Origin: Chryseobacterium sp. C-71 | Lineage (GTDB): Bacteria; Bacteroidota; Bacteroidia; Flavobacteriales; Weeksellaceae | DNA: 64,000 nt | Assembly (NCBI RefSeq): GCF_020911865.1 | Contig: NZ_CP087131.1 | Location: 1,922,001 to 1,986,000 of the forward strand | Direction of reading: 5' to 3' | Shown: one piece after another, positions 8,829 to 16,485 of the stretch | Numbering within the stretch: the stretch's first letter is position 1 | How the letters are laid out: every line of letters begins with the position of its first letter | The notes under the pieces: generated by a model | What the model was told of the DNA's origin: nothing | Databases searched by the model: none | The model's input: the letters and a program-made list of their open reading frames with translations, nothing else | Made by a program: the position numbers and the translations under genes

Positions 8829-9476
8829 TTATTTTCTTCGAAGCAGATTTACTCCGTCACGCAAAGGTAAAATAAGATTTTCAAAATCTTCATCTTTCGC
8901 CGCCAAATCATTAAGTTCTTTGATGACTTGTGTAGATTTCTGTTTCGGGTTTTCTTCTAAAACTTTCCCGTACCAAAGCACATTGTCAAACATCACAACG
9001 GAGCCTGATTTTGTTTTTGGTTTAATTAATCTGAAATATTCAGCGTAATTTTCTTTATCAGCATCAATGAAAACCAAGTCAAAAACCTCATCGGTTTCCT
9101 TTAAAAATTCTTTTGCATCCTGAAGTTTAAAATGAATCTGACTAGAAAACTGACTTTCCGAAAAATATTTTTTAGGCAGATACGCTAAGTCCTCATTCAC
9201 ATCCAAAGTTGTCAGCTTTCCATCTTTTGACAATCCTTCAGCCATACACAATGCAGCATAACCAGTAAAAGTTCCTATTTCTAATATATTTTTCGGCTGT
9301 AAAATTTTTGAAATAATGGTCAATAATCTTCCCTGTTGATAACCTGAGATCATGTGAGGCTGAGTAGTCTTTTGAAAAGTTTCTCTTCTCAGTTTTCTCA
9401 GGATTTCGGGTTCGCTGGAAGCGTGATTCTCCAAATACCTGTCCATCTCAGCATTTTCTTCTTCAAAAAAGCTCAT
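8829..9476 (-). CDS. O-methyltransferase, class I SAM-dependent
   Basis: A 215-aa soluble methyltransferase of the caffeoyl-CoA O-methyltransferase-like family. Motif I for S-adenosylmethionine binding reads LEIGTFTGYAALCMAEGL (about residues 64-81), and the metal/substrate region reads DLVFIDADKENYAEYF (about 131-146). The length is usual for the bacterial members, whose substrates (small catechols or tRNA hydroxyuridine, as for TrmR) vary. It has its own TAnnTTTG box upstream and is the first gene of the leftward run. The substrate cannot be fixed from sequence. Confidence 0.9.
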   Translation of the reverse strand: MSFFEEENAEMDRYLENHASSEPEILRKLRRETFQKTTQPHMISGYQQGRLLTIISKILQPKNILEIGTFTGYAALCMAEGLSKDGKLTTLDVNEDLAYLPKKYFSESQFSSQIHFKLQDAKEFLKETDEVFDLVFIDADKENYAEYFRLIKPKTKSGSVVMFDNVLWYGKVLEENPKQKSTQVIKELNDLAAKDEDFENLILPLRDGVNLLRRK

Positions 9477-9495
9477 ATTGATAATTTTTACGATT

Positions 9496-9503
9496 CAAAT
9501 TTA
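9496..9503 (-). promoter_or_regulatory. -7 promoter element for the O-methyltransferase gene
   Basis: The minus-strand bases are TAAATTTG, 20 nt before the ATG at 9476, a good TAnnTTTG match at a short distance. Confidence 0.6.
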
Positions 9504-9545
9504 CTTAAATATAAACAATTTTTTCTTAAATGTTAAAATCAAAAT

Positions 9546-9563
9546 ATCCGTATAAATACGGAT
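9546..9563. promoter_or_regulatory. perfect palindromic operator candidate
   Basis: ATCCGTAT-AA-ATACGGAT: an 8-bp perfect inverted repeat with a 2-nt spacer. Its centre is about 32 nt upstream of the TAGATTTG box at 9586-9593, so about -45 relative to the likely transcript start. No -33 TTTG is present, so the site could bind an activator of this promoter. The regulator is unknown. Confidence 0.55.
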
Positions 9564-9585
9564 GCCTGGTAACGGTTTCTCGTAT

Positions 9586-9593
9586 TAGATTTG
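9586..9593 (+). promoter_or_regulatory. -7 promoter element of the short transcript
   Basis: TAGATTTG (TAnnTTTG), about 68 nt before the small ORF at 9661, preceded by the palindrome at 9546-9563. Confidence 0.55.
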
Positions 9594-9660
9594 CACGAGC
9601 AAGAAACCTAGCACATGATGGTGAAAAAAATTTATTGAAAAAGGAGGTAAAAACAAGTCG

Positions 9661-9765
9661 ATGAAACAAACTGATCCTTCAGACAAAAAACAATTCCTAG
9701 GAAGAGAATGCAATTTCCTTTTAAAAGAAAGCTTCTTTAAACTTAAAAAGGATGATATTGTCTAA
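9661..9765 (+). CDS. small ORF, 34 aa, with a strong Shine-Dalgarno sequence
   Basis: A 34-codon reading frame starting ATG AAA CAA and ending TAA at 9763-9765; the peptide is highly charged (many Lys and Asp) with one Cys and a few aromatic residues, and no signal peptide. It is preceded by AAGGAGG at 9641-9647, 13 nt before the ATG. A perfect Shine-Dalgarno sequence is rare in Flavobacteriia and makes real translation likely. The transcript runs from a promoter with a palindromic site to a strong terminator at 9772-9798, so it is a complete unit of about 200 nt. It may encode a small protein, or the RNA itself may act as a regulator. I do not recognise the peptide. Confidence 0.5.
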   Translation: MKQTDPSDKKQFLGRECNFLLKESFFKLKKDDIV

Positions 9766-9771
9766 CAAAAA

Positions 9772-9798
9772 AATCCCGATAAAAATTTTATCGGGATT
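9772..9798. terminator. bidirectional rho-independent terminator
   Basis: A 13-bp perfect inverted repeat (AATCCCGATAAAA / TTTTATCGGGATT) with a one-base centre and A/T tracts on both sides. It can serve the small transcript on the plus strand and the OmpA-like gene on the minus strand. Confidence 0.85.
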
Positions 9799-9820
9799 CT
9801 TTGTACTATTTTGAAAGCAA

Positions 9821-10654
9821 TTATTTCTTAGGAGTAATATCCATCAGTTTCATAAACTCATCAAGCTTAGGCATAATGATGATCTCTGTTCTTCTATTTT
9901 CAGCTCTTCCGGAAACACTCATATTTGTTGCTTTCGGATTGTATTCTGAACGTCCACCTGCTGTAATTCTCGCTGGATCAACACCAAACTGGCTTTGCAA
10001 TACTTTTGCAATTGAAGTTCCTCTCAAAGCAGAAAGATCCCAGTTATCTCTAGGTAGATTTGCAGAGCTTAAAGGAGAATTATCCGTATTACCCTCGATC
10101 AATACAGAATATTTGTCGTAATCGTTAATAACCTTAGCTACTTTTCCCAAAACTTCCTGAGCTGCCGGAAGCACGTTGTAATCTCCAACTTTGTATAACA
10201 TTTTATCAGAAAGTGAGATCATTACAACTCCTTTCAACACTTTTACCTGAACATCATCGTCAGTTACGTTATCCAAAGATCTCTTCAACTTGTTTGACAA
10301 AGCTAAATTTAAGCTATCATTTTTCGCATTAGAAGAAATAAGCTGCTTGATATACATGTTTGAAGAATTAATCTCTCCCACCAATTTATCAATGTTTGCA
10401 GAGCTTTTTCCTGTATTTGAAAGACATGCATCCAAAGATGATTTCAGAGCATCATGCTGACTTTTTAATAGGTTATTTTCAGCGGTCAGCGTTGAATTCT
10501 GGCCTTTTAGATCCTGAATTTCTCTTTGTCTTTCGCCGATATTTTCGATACACTGTTTGTAGTTGCCGCTCAATGCGTCATATTGCTTTTTACTTACACA
10601 AGATGTTGCACCCAACGCCATTGCAGAAACTACTAAAATTTTAATAATCTTCAT
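9821..10654 (-). CDS. OmpA family lipoprotein
   Basis: A 277-aa envelope protein. A lipoprotein signal ends at Cys19 (lipobox ATSC). Residues about 25-110 look like a coiled coil rich in Gln, Glu, Leu and Asn. The C-terminal half is an OmpA_C peptidoglycan-binding domain, with the ILIEGNTDNSPL-type strand (near residue 185) and the terminal GRAENRRTEIIIMPK motif including the Asn-Arg-Arg triad. It probably anchors the outer membrane to peptidoglycan. It is transcribed alone from a TAAATTTG box, divergent from tilS, with the shared terminator at 9772-9798. Confidence 0.92.
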   Translation of the reverse strand: MKIIKILVVSAMALGATSCVSKKQYDALSGNYKQCIENIGERQREIQDLKGQNSTLTAENNLLKSQHDALKSSLDACLSNTGKSSANIDKLVGEINSSNMYIKQLISSNAKNDSLNLALSNKLKRSLDNVTDDDVQVKVLKGVVMISLSDKMLYKVGDYNVLPAAQEVLGKVAKVINDYDKYSVLIEGNTDNSPLSSANLPRDNWDLSALRGTSIAKVLQSQFGVDPARITAGGRSEYNPKATNMSVSGRAENRRTEIIIMPKLDEFMKLMDITPKK

Positions 10655-10676
10655 AAATAATCTTTTTTAGACGAGT

Positions 10677-10684
10677 CAAATTTA
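10677..10684 (-). promoter_or_regulatory. -7 promoter element for the OmpA-like gene
   Basis: The minus-strand bases are TAAATTTG, 23 nt upstream of the ATG at 10654. Confidence 0.6.
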
Positions 10685-10710
10685 GGAAAATTCATTTTAA
10701 TTATATGGTT

Positions 10711-10718
10711 TATCTTTG
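10711..10718 (+). promoter_or_regulatory. -7 promoter element for tilS; decides the start
   Basis: TATCTTTG (TAnnTTTG) lies 22 nt before ATG 10741. An in-frame ATG at 10705 lies within or before this promoter and would not be transcribed, so 10741 is preferred. Confidence 0.65.
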
Positions 10719-10740
10719 TACAAAAGAAATTCTGAGCCTC

Positions 10741-12048
10741 ATGCTGGAAAAATCAACCTTCAAAAAACAACTCGAAAACCTTATTTCATTTCCCGAAAAT
10801 CAGCACTACCTTTTAGCCGTTAGCGGAGGTGCAGATTCTATGGTTTTAGCATATGTTTTTAATGTTTTAGGTTTAAATTTCCAAATTGCACATGTGAATT
10901 ACAAGCTTCGTGGAGAAGATTCTGATGCGGATCAAAAAGTGGTTGAGGATTTTTGTTTTGAGAACAAGATTAAATTTCATTTATATGAAGTTTCAGAAAA
11001 AGATAACAAGCCTGAAAATTCCATTCAGCTTTGGGCAAGAGAACTTCGATATCACTTCTTTAAGCAGATTCAGGAAAAAGAAAATCCGGAGCTTTTAGTG
11101 ACGGCACACCATCTGAATGATCAGCTTGAAACTTTCATCATTAATTTATCTAAAGCTTCCGGAATAAAAGGTTTGAGCGGAATTCCTGCAAACGACAATA
11201 AAATTCTCCGTCCGCTTTTGTATTTTTCTAAAAACGAAATTTATGATTTCGCTAAAAAGAATCAAATTGAATATCGGGAAGATCTTTCCAACAAAAAAAG
11301 TGATTATTTAAGGAATAAAATCAGAAATGAGATTGTTCCGAAACTTTTAGAAACGAATGACCATTTTCTTGAAAATTTTAAAAAATCTTTATCTTATTTA
11401 AATCAAACCAAAGATTTTGTTCAGCAGCAAATTGAAGACATTGAAAACAGAATTGCAATTTCAAGCAGCGAAAATAAAATTTTAGATAAAGAAAAACTCA
11501 ACCTCGAAAGTGGTTTTGTGAAATTTGAAATTTTAAAAAAATATGGTTTTGAAAAAGAAGAAGAAATTAAAAAAATCTTTACATCTGAAACCGGAAGTTC
11601 GTTTTTCTCAAAAGACTTCCAACTCATCATCAACCGAAACGAATTGATTTTAAATGAATTAAATCAAGAAAAAGAAAATACGGAAGAAATTATTTTAACT
11701 CAAGCGTTTGATTTGAATCAAAGCATCGTTGAACTTAATCTTTCAGGTACAATTTCCAATATTGAAGAAATCAATAAAACATTCCGATGGGATTTTGATG
11801 CCGAAAAAATCACGTTTCCATTAAAGCTTCGCAGAAAAGAGGAAGGAGATGTGTTTTATCCGATTGGTTTTTCGGGAAAAAAGAAAGTTTCGAAGTTTTT
11901 TAAGGACGAAAAATTGTCTATTTTAGTAAAGCAAAGAATCTGGATTTTAATTGATGGAAAAAATACTATTTTGGGAATTATTCCTTTCAGACAGGATCGA
12001 AGATGTATGGCAACAAAAGACACACAGAGACTTCTGACTATTAAATGA
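10741..12048 (+). CDS. tilS: tRNA(Ile)-lysidine synthetase
   Basis: A 435-aa PP-loop ATPase that converts C34 of the CAU-anticodon tRNA-Ile to lysidine so that it reads AUA codons. The PP-loop SGGADS is at residues 28-33, the LRGEDSDAD and AHHLNDQLETF motifs follow, and the C-terminal substrate-binding domain (about residues 355-435) is present. The length is usual for Bacteroidota. I chose ATG 10741 because an earlier in-frame ATG at 10705 precedes the promoter box at 10711-10718. The last four bases overlap the start of the sigma-factor gene (ATGA). Confidence 0.94.
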   Translation: MLEKSTFKKQLENLISFPENQHYLLAVSGGADSMVLAYVFNVLGLNFQIAHVNYKLRGEDSDADQKVVEDFCFENKIKFHLYEVSEKDNKPENSIQLWARELRYHFFKQIQEKENPELLVTAHHLNDQLETFIINLSKASGIKGLSGIPANDNKILRPLLYFSKNEIYDFAKKNQIEYREDLSNKKSDYLRNKIRNEIVPKLLETNDHFLENFKKSLSYLNQTKDFVQQQIEDIENRIAISSSENKILDKEKLNLESGFVKFEILKKYGFEKEEEIKKIFTSETGSSFFSKDFQLIINRNELILNELNQEKENTEEIILTQAFDLNQSIVELNLSGTISNIEEINKTFRWDFDAEKITFPLKLRRKEEGDVFYPIGFSGKKKVSKFFKDEKLSILVKQRIWILIDGKNTILGIIPFRQDRRCMATKDTQRLLTIK

Positions 12049-12599
12049 ATAAAAGAACGACAAACACTTTAGCTATCGCAGATTTCCAAAAAGACAACAA
12101 TGTTGCCTTTGGTGTTCTGTATCAAAAATATTTTGGCTACACCCGTAAGTTTGTTCTTTCCAACAAAGGAAATTCTGAAGATGCGGAAGATGTTTTTCAG
12201 GATGCTTTGATTATTTTGTACGAAAAATTGTACGATGACGATTTTAAAGCCTATACTTGTCTTGCCAATTATGTAACCGGAATTTCCAAAAACCTTTGGC
12301 TGAAAAAATTGCGTAACCGAAACTTTTTTGTGGAAATGCACGAAAGTTATTATTTTGAAAACAAAGAAGAAATCAACCAAGCCATAGAAAACGAGAGAGA
12401 TTATTACGATAAACTCAATGACTATATCAATAAAATTTCTTCACATTGCCAAACTCTGATTCACGATATTTTTATGAAGAATAAAAATATGGAAGAAATA
12501 CAGGAAAAATACAATTATTCCACCAAGCACAATGCACAAAACCAAAAGCATAAATGTGTAGAGCAAATCCGGAAAATAAAAAAAGAAGATAAATTTTAA
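12045..12599 (+). CDS. sigma-70 family (ECF-like) RNA polymerase sigma factor
   Basis: A 184-aa small sigma factor. Region 2 is clear: a segment reading FGVLYQKYFGYTRKFV (about 22-37) followed by NSEDAEDVFQDALIILYEKL (about 43-62), the DAEDxFQ signature that binds core polymerase and the -10 element. Region 4 (about 125-180) is weaker but has a helix-turn-helix-like MEEIQEKYNYSTKHNAQNQK stretch. It overlaps tilS by 4 bp, which implies cotranslation. No anti-sigma gene lies beside it, which is unusual for ECF factors but common among Bacteroidota sigma factors of this kind. The regulon is unknown. A terminator follows at 12632-12660. Confidence 0.85.
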   Translation: MNKRTTNTLAIADFQKDNNVAFGVLYQKYFGYTRKFVLSNKGNSEDAEDVFQDALIILYEKLYDDDFKAYTCLANYVTGISKNLWLKKLRNRNFFVEMHESYYFENKEEINQAIENERDYYDKLNDYINKISSHCQTLIHDIFMKNKNMEEIQEKYNYSTKHNAQNQKHKCVEQIRKIKKEDKF

Positions 12600-12631
12600 A
12601 ACTGATTATCAACGCTTTAAATGAAATAATT

Positions 12632-12660
12632 AAAAATCACCTTTTCGCCGGGTGATTTTT
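12632..12660 (+). terminator. rho-independent terminator after the sigma-factor gene
   Basis: A 10-bp inverted repeat (AAAAATCACC / GGTGATTTTT) with a 9-nt loop, followed by T's. It ends the tilS-sigma transcript. Confidence 0.8.
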
Positions 12661-12697
12661 TCTGTTTTTGGGAACTTCATAGTAAATACTTTATGTT

Positions 12698-13660
12698 ATG
12701 TTCACAAAAATAATTTATACGTTCTTTCTATTGGTTGTCATTTCGTTCAATGCACAAAGCAAAACCGGAATTCAATTTCAGACTAAAAATTTAGAAGAAG
12801 CCAAACAACTGGCACAACAGAAAAATAAGCTCATCTTCATCGATTTGTACACTACTTGGTGCGGTCCGTGCAAGCTGATGAAAAAGAACACGTTCCCGAA
12901 TCCTGAGCTGGGAGAATTTTTCAATAAAAATTTCATCAGTCTTTATATTGATGCCGAAAAAGAAGGAACAGAGCTTGCCAAAAAATTTAAAATCGTTAAT
13001 TATCCTTCCTTTCTTTTCTTAGACCAAAACGGCGAATTGGTGCAGTACGAATATGGATATTACAACGCTGCACAATTTTTAAATATCGGACAGTCGGTTA
13101 CAGAGAAAAGAAATTCAGACAAAAAAACGCCGACAATCAGCGAAGTGAAGGGCAAAATGGTGGGTGAAATGATTCCCAACTTTACAGCAAAAGATCAGTT
13201 TGCAAGAACATTTTCTCTGTCTCAGGAAAAAAAGAAAACGGTGTTGGTTTTCATTCGTGGACAATGGTGTCCGTATTGTAACAAATACATCGAAAGTCTT
13301 CAAAACCTAGCGCCTGAATTAGAATCCAAAAACACAAGGTTGGTCATCATTTCTCCCGAAAAACCTGAATTTATAGAAAAAACCATCAGCAAAACAAAAA
13401 CCGCGTATTCCGTTTTGTATGATGAAAACTACAGAATCGCCGAACTTTTTGATGTGCTTTACACGCCAGAAAAGAAAACGACCGATTTCTACGAAAAACA
13501 TCTTGGAGACGATTTCAAGAAAAGCCGTTCCGATGAATCAGGAAGATTACCAGTTTCTGCCACCTACATTTTAGATGAAAATCAAAAAATTATCTGGAGA
13601 CATTTCAATACTGATTATAAAGAAAGAGCTTCATTGGAAGATATTTTAAAACAACTTTAA
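12698..13660 (+). CDS. secreted two-domain thioredoxin-like protein
   Basis: A 320-aa exported redox protein. A signal peptide occupies residues 1-20. The first domain is a thioredoxin fold with an active site W-C55-G-P-C58 and the cis-Pro in YPSFLFLD (about 103). The second domain is AhpC/TSA-like, with a GQWCPYC motif (Cys191 and Cys194) in the position of a peroxiredoxin/TlpA active site, so this is a reductase-peroxiredoxin-like fusion. It probably works in the periplasm, perhaps receiving electrons from the DsbD encoded at 18276. It is the first gene of a tight rightward operon; the next start lies 1 nt after its stop. Confidence 0.88.
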   Translation: MFTKIIYTFFLLVVISFNAQSKTGIQFQTKNLEEAKQLAQQKNKLIFIDLYTTWCGPCKLMKKNTFPNPELGEFFNKNFISLYIDAEKEGTELAKKFKIVNYPSFLFLDQNGELVQYEYGYYNAAQFLNIGQSVTEKRNSDKKTPTISEVKGKMVGEMIPNFTAKDQFARTFSLSQEKKKTVLVFIRGQWCPYCNKYIESLQNLAPELESKNTRLVIISPEKPEFIEKTISKTKTAYSVLYDENYRIAELFDVLYTPEKKTTDFYEKHLGDDFKKSRSDESGRLPVSATYILDENQKIIWRHFNTDYKERASLEDILKQL

Positions 13661-13661
13661 T

Positions 13662-14111
13662 ATGAAAAATATAATCACACTCACTCTCATTTTTCTGCTT
13701 CCTTTTTTGGCATTTTCTCAAAAAAATGAACACAGAAATTTAGAAAACAAACTGGCAATTCAAGGCTATGATCCCGTTTCTTACATCGAACAGAAAAAAG
13801 CGGTAAAAGGGAAAAAAGAATTTGCAGTTAATGTAAACGGAGCCATTTATTATACTTCTTCGGAAAAAAATAAAGAACTCCTGAAAAAAGATCCCGCAAA
13901 ATACGAACCTGTTTACGGCGGTTGGTGTGCTTTTGCAATGGGAGATGATGGTGAGAAAGTAGAAATCAATCCCACCACTTTTAAAATCATTGACGGAAAA
14001 ACCCACCTGTTCTACAATAAATTTTTCAACAATACCCTGACTTCCTGGAACAAGAACGAGGCAAAACTGAAAAAAAGTGCAGACCAAAACTGGAAAAAAC
14101 TGACCAATTAA
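13662..14111 (+). CDS. YHS domain-containing secreted protein
   Basis: A 149-aa protein with a signal peptide (about residues 1-19) and a YHS-type domain: LAIQGYDPVSYI (about 31-42), the YYTSSEKNKELLKKDPAKYEP stretch, and the YGGWCAFAMGDG segment near residue 86 with its single Cys. YHS domains occur in metal-handling proteins and periplasmic seleno- or cupro-proteins; here a copper or other metal role is only inferred. It is the second gene of the operon starting at 12698. Confidence 0.85.
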   Translation: MKNIITLTLIFLLPFLAFSQKNEHRNLENKLAIQGYDPVSYIEQKKAVKGKKEFAVNVNGAIYYTSSEKNKELLKKDPAKYEPVYGGWCAFAMGDDGEKVEINPTTFKIIDGKTHLFYNKFFNNTLTSWNKNEAKLKKSADQNWKKLTN

Positions 14112-14133
14112 TCCTCACAAAAAAAATAACATT

Positions 14134-14223
14134 ATGAAATCACCATTAACCAACTTTACAAAGAACACTTATGAAGATTGGGCGATAACATATGACCTTA
14201 AAAAAATAAATATCTACATATGA
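14134..14223 (+). CDS. possible small ORF of 29 aa, coupled to the next gene
   Basis: A 29-codon frame between the YHS gene and the outer-membrane protein gene. It starts at ATG 14134 and its TGA overlaps the ATG of the next gene (ATGA at 14220-14223). The overlap fits translational coupling. The peptide is polar with no signal sequence and resembles nothing I know; it may be a real micro-ORF or a remnant of a lost gene. Confidence 0.3.
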   Translation: MKSPLTNFTKNTYEDWAITYDLKKINIYI

Positions 14224-15134
14224 AAACCTTTAAAATTTTCCTGGGAACTGCATTTTTACTGCTTTTGCAAAGCAATCATCTAATTGCACAGGGATGCAGT
14301 GACGCCGGATTCTGTACGGTTAACAGTTTTCAGCCGAATAGCAACGACAGCATCAAAACTTACCATAATCAAATCAAGACCGGAATTTTCTTTGGAAAAG
14401 CAGATAATTCGATTTCTGTTTTTGGAAATTACGTAGAATACAACAGACAAATCAATAACAGATTTGGCTTTGATACAAAATTGACTACTTTGGCACAAAA
14501 CGGCAATGATGTTTCTACTTTTGGACTTTCTGATTTGTTTCTGAACGCCAATTATAAAGCCAGCGAAAAACTAAAATTTACTTTAGGCGCAAAAATTCCT
14601 TTGTCAGATGCAGGAAATTCCAAAAACAATCTGCCGTTGCCAATGGATTATCAGTCCAGCTTAGGAACGCTGGATTTAATTGTGGGAGTGGGTTACGAAA
14701 TCAAAAAAATCCAGTTAGTTGCCGCTCTTCAACAGCCTCTAACGCAGAACGAGAATCAGTTTCTGGCATCACAGTATCCCGCAAGTTCAGCGCTGAGAGG
14801 ATTTTTATCCACCAATAAATTCCAAAGAAGCGGCGATGTTTTACTGAGAGTTTCTTATCCTTTAATGATTCATCCGAAAATAAGACTTACGCCAAGTATT
14901 TTGCCTATTTATCACCTGAAGAACGACCGTTTTACCAACCAAAACAATGTAGAACTGGAAATTAACAATTCGAAAGGACTTACACTGAACGGAAATGTCT
15001 ATCTGGATTACGAAATCAACCGGAGAAATGGACTTCAGCTTAATGTAGGTGTTCCTTTTGTCGTGAGAACATCCAGACCCGATGGATTAACGAGAAGTTT
15101 CATCGCTAATTTAGAATACAGAATCAGGTTTTAA
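14220..15134 (+). CDS. outer-membrane beta-barrel transporter-like protein
   Basis: A 304-aa protein with a signal peptide (about 1-24) and a mature part made of alternating strands that ends in a C-terminal Phe (EYRIRF), the usual beta-barrel assembly signal. The pattern fits the phenol-degradation MetA / transporter-like outer-membrane family. Two conserved cysteines lie near the mature N-terminus (CSDAGFCTV). It is in the redox/metal operon, so an outer-membrane channel or binding role for a metal or small solute is possible. The substrate cannot be told from sequence. Confidence 0.75.
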   Translation: MKTFKIFLGTAFLLLLQSNHLIAQGCSDAGFCTVNSFQPNSNDSIKTYHNQIKTGIFFGKADNSISVFGNYVEYNRQINNRFGFDTKLTTLAQNGNDVSTFGLSDLFLNANYKASEKLKFTLGAKIPLSDAGNSKNNLPLPMDYQSSLGTLDLIVGVGYEIKKIQLVAALQQPLTQNENQFLASQYPASSALRGFLSTNKFQRSGDVLLRVSYPLMIHPKIRLTPSILPIYHLKNDRFTNQNNVELEINNSKGLTLNGNVYLDYEINRRNGLQLNVGVPFVVRTSRPDGLTRSFIANLEYRIRF

Positions 15135-15178
15135 TTCATTCAATCAAAAATTTAAAACAAATAAAAACATCAGAAATT

Positions 15179-15607
15179 ATGAAAACAATTATCATTACCT
15201 TGATTACAGCTGTTCTTTTGGTGTCGTGCGTTAGAGAAAGCACCGCAACTGAAGATTTAATGGAAATGGCTCCCGAAAATGCAATTTTAAAATATTCCGG
15301 AAATTTTATGCAGGGACCTTACGGAAATAACGTCAACGGAAAAGCCGAAATTTATGAGAAAGACGGAACTTTTACCTTGGTTTTCAATGATGCTTTCACG
15401 GTGAGCAACGGTCCGGATTTGTACGTTTATGTAAGCAAAGAACAGGAGCCAGCACAATTTATTTCGCTTGGAAAACTGAAATCTGTGAATGGCGGACAAA
15501 CCTATACTTTTACAAGCCCCGTAAACTTTGATGAATACAAATATGCCGTTGTTCATTGCCAACAGTACAATCATTTATTTTCTCACGCTTTATTGGAGAA
15601 AAAATAA
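15179..15607 (+). CDS. DM13 domain-containing lipoprotein
   Basis: A 142-aa lipoprotein with Cys17 at its lipobox (LVSC). The mature domain is DM13-like: a GPDLYVYVS motif near residue 80 and a C-terminal YAVVHCQQYNHLFSHALL segment with the conserved Cys of the family (about residue 123). DM13 domains are thought to bind redox cofactors or take part in electron transfer at membranes. It lies between the outer-membrane protein gene and a DoxX-like gene (6 nt to the next start). Confidence 0.85.
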   Translation: MKTIIITLITAVLLVSCVRESTATEDLMEMAPENAILKYSGNFMQGPYGNNVNGKAEIYEKDGTFTLVFNDAFTVSNGPDLYVYVSKEQEPAQFISLGKLKSVNGGQTYTFTSPVNFDEYKYAVVHCQQYNHLFSHALLEKK

Positions 15608-15613
15608 CGAGAT

Positions 15614-15979
15614 ATGAAAAACTATATCAATTGGGCATTACGATTAATTCCCACCCTAATTTTACTGCAGACTTTATTCTTCAAATTTACGGCTCATCCG
15701 GATTCTGTCGCCATTTTTTCCCAACTTCACGCAGAACCTTTCGGAAGGATTTTTTCCGGTATTCTGGAACTCATCACGGCAGTTTTAATTCTGAACCCTA
15801 AAACCACTTTTTGGGGAGCCGTTCTGGGACTTGTAACGATGATTGGAGCAATTGTCTCACACATTTTCATTCTGGGAATCAATACCAATAACGATGGCGG
15901 AAAATTGTTTTACCTTGCACTTACCGTTTTTGTTTTCTGTGTGATTCTTTTGTTTAAATTTAAAAGAAGTAAAGTATGA
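15614..15979 (+). CDS. DoxX-like membrane protein
   Basis: A 121-aa integral membrane protein with four predicted helices and the opening WALRLIPTLILLQTLFFKFTAHPDSV, which fits the DoxX/DoxD-like family (small quinone-linked or redox-associated membrane proteins). Its last bases overlap the DinB gene by 4 bp (ATGA). In this operon it probably supports the envelope redox or metal function, but the reaction is unknown. Confidence 0.75.
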   Translation: MKNYINWALRLIPTLILLQTLFFKFTAHPDSVAIFSQLHAEPFGRIFSGILELITAVLILNPKTTFWGAVLGLVTMIGAIVSHIFILGINTNNDGGKLFYLALTVFVFCVILLFKFKRSKV

Positions 15980-16485
15980 ATAAAGACCAATCGGTTTATG
16001 CGATCTTACACGAGATCCTTACCGAACAACAGAATTTACTGAGAAAAGTTTCGGCAAAAATGTACACTCAGAGTATTCCTTCTCTGGACGGCTCTACGAT
16101 TGGTGGACACACGAGACACATTATTGAGTTTCTGGAAATTTTACGGAATTCTTACCATACGAATCAGATTAATTATGATGAAAGACAACGAAATCTGGAA
16201 TTAGAAAACAATCCTGAAAAGGCGATAGAGATTATTTCCGAAATACTTTTCAGCATTAATTTGCCCAACAAAAATTTGATGATGCATCAAACTGTGGGAA
16301 CTATTTCTTTGGAAATTCCGACCAATTTCTTTCGGGAACTTTTGTACAATATCGCACATTGCATCCATCATCAGGCGTTGATAAAAGTAGCTTTTAACGA
16401 AATTAAAATGAGTCATTTGCTCAACAAAAATTTCGGAATTGCCCCTTCAACGATTCAATACAGAGAAACCCAAAATTTAAACTAA
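15976..16485 (+). CDS. DinB family protein
   Basis: A 169-aa four-helix-bundle protein. Histidines typical of the DinB/YfiT metal triad are present: GGHTRHIIEF (about 43-52) and the C-terminal CIHHQALIKV (about 133-142). Members bind a divalent metal and often act as thiol transferases with bacillithiol or other thiols. It overlaps the preceding DoxX-like gene by 4 bp and is directly followed by the NRDE gene. Confidence 0.85.
   Translation: MNKDQSVYAILHEILTEQQNLLRKVSAKMYTQSIPSLDGSTIGGHTRHIIEFLEILRNSYHTNQINYDERQRNLELENNPEKAIEIISEILFSINLPNKNLMMHQTVGTISLEIPTNFFRELLYNIAHCIHHQALIKVAFNEIKMSHLLNKNFGIAPSTIQYRETQNLN

Noticed and set aside
10705..10740. ATG 10705 as start of tilS
   Set aside because: The TATCTTTG promoter box lies after it, so it would not be in the transcript.
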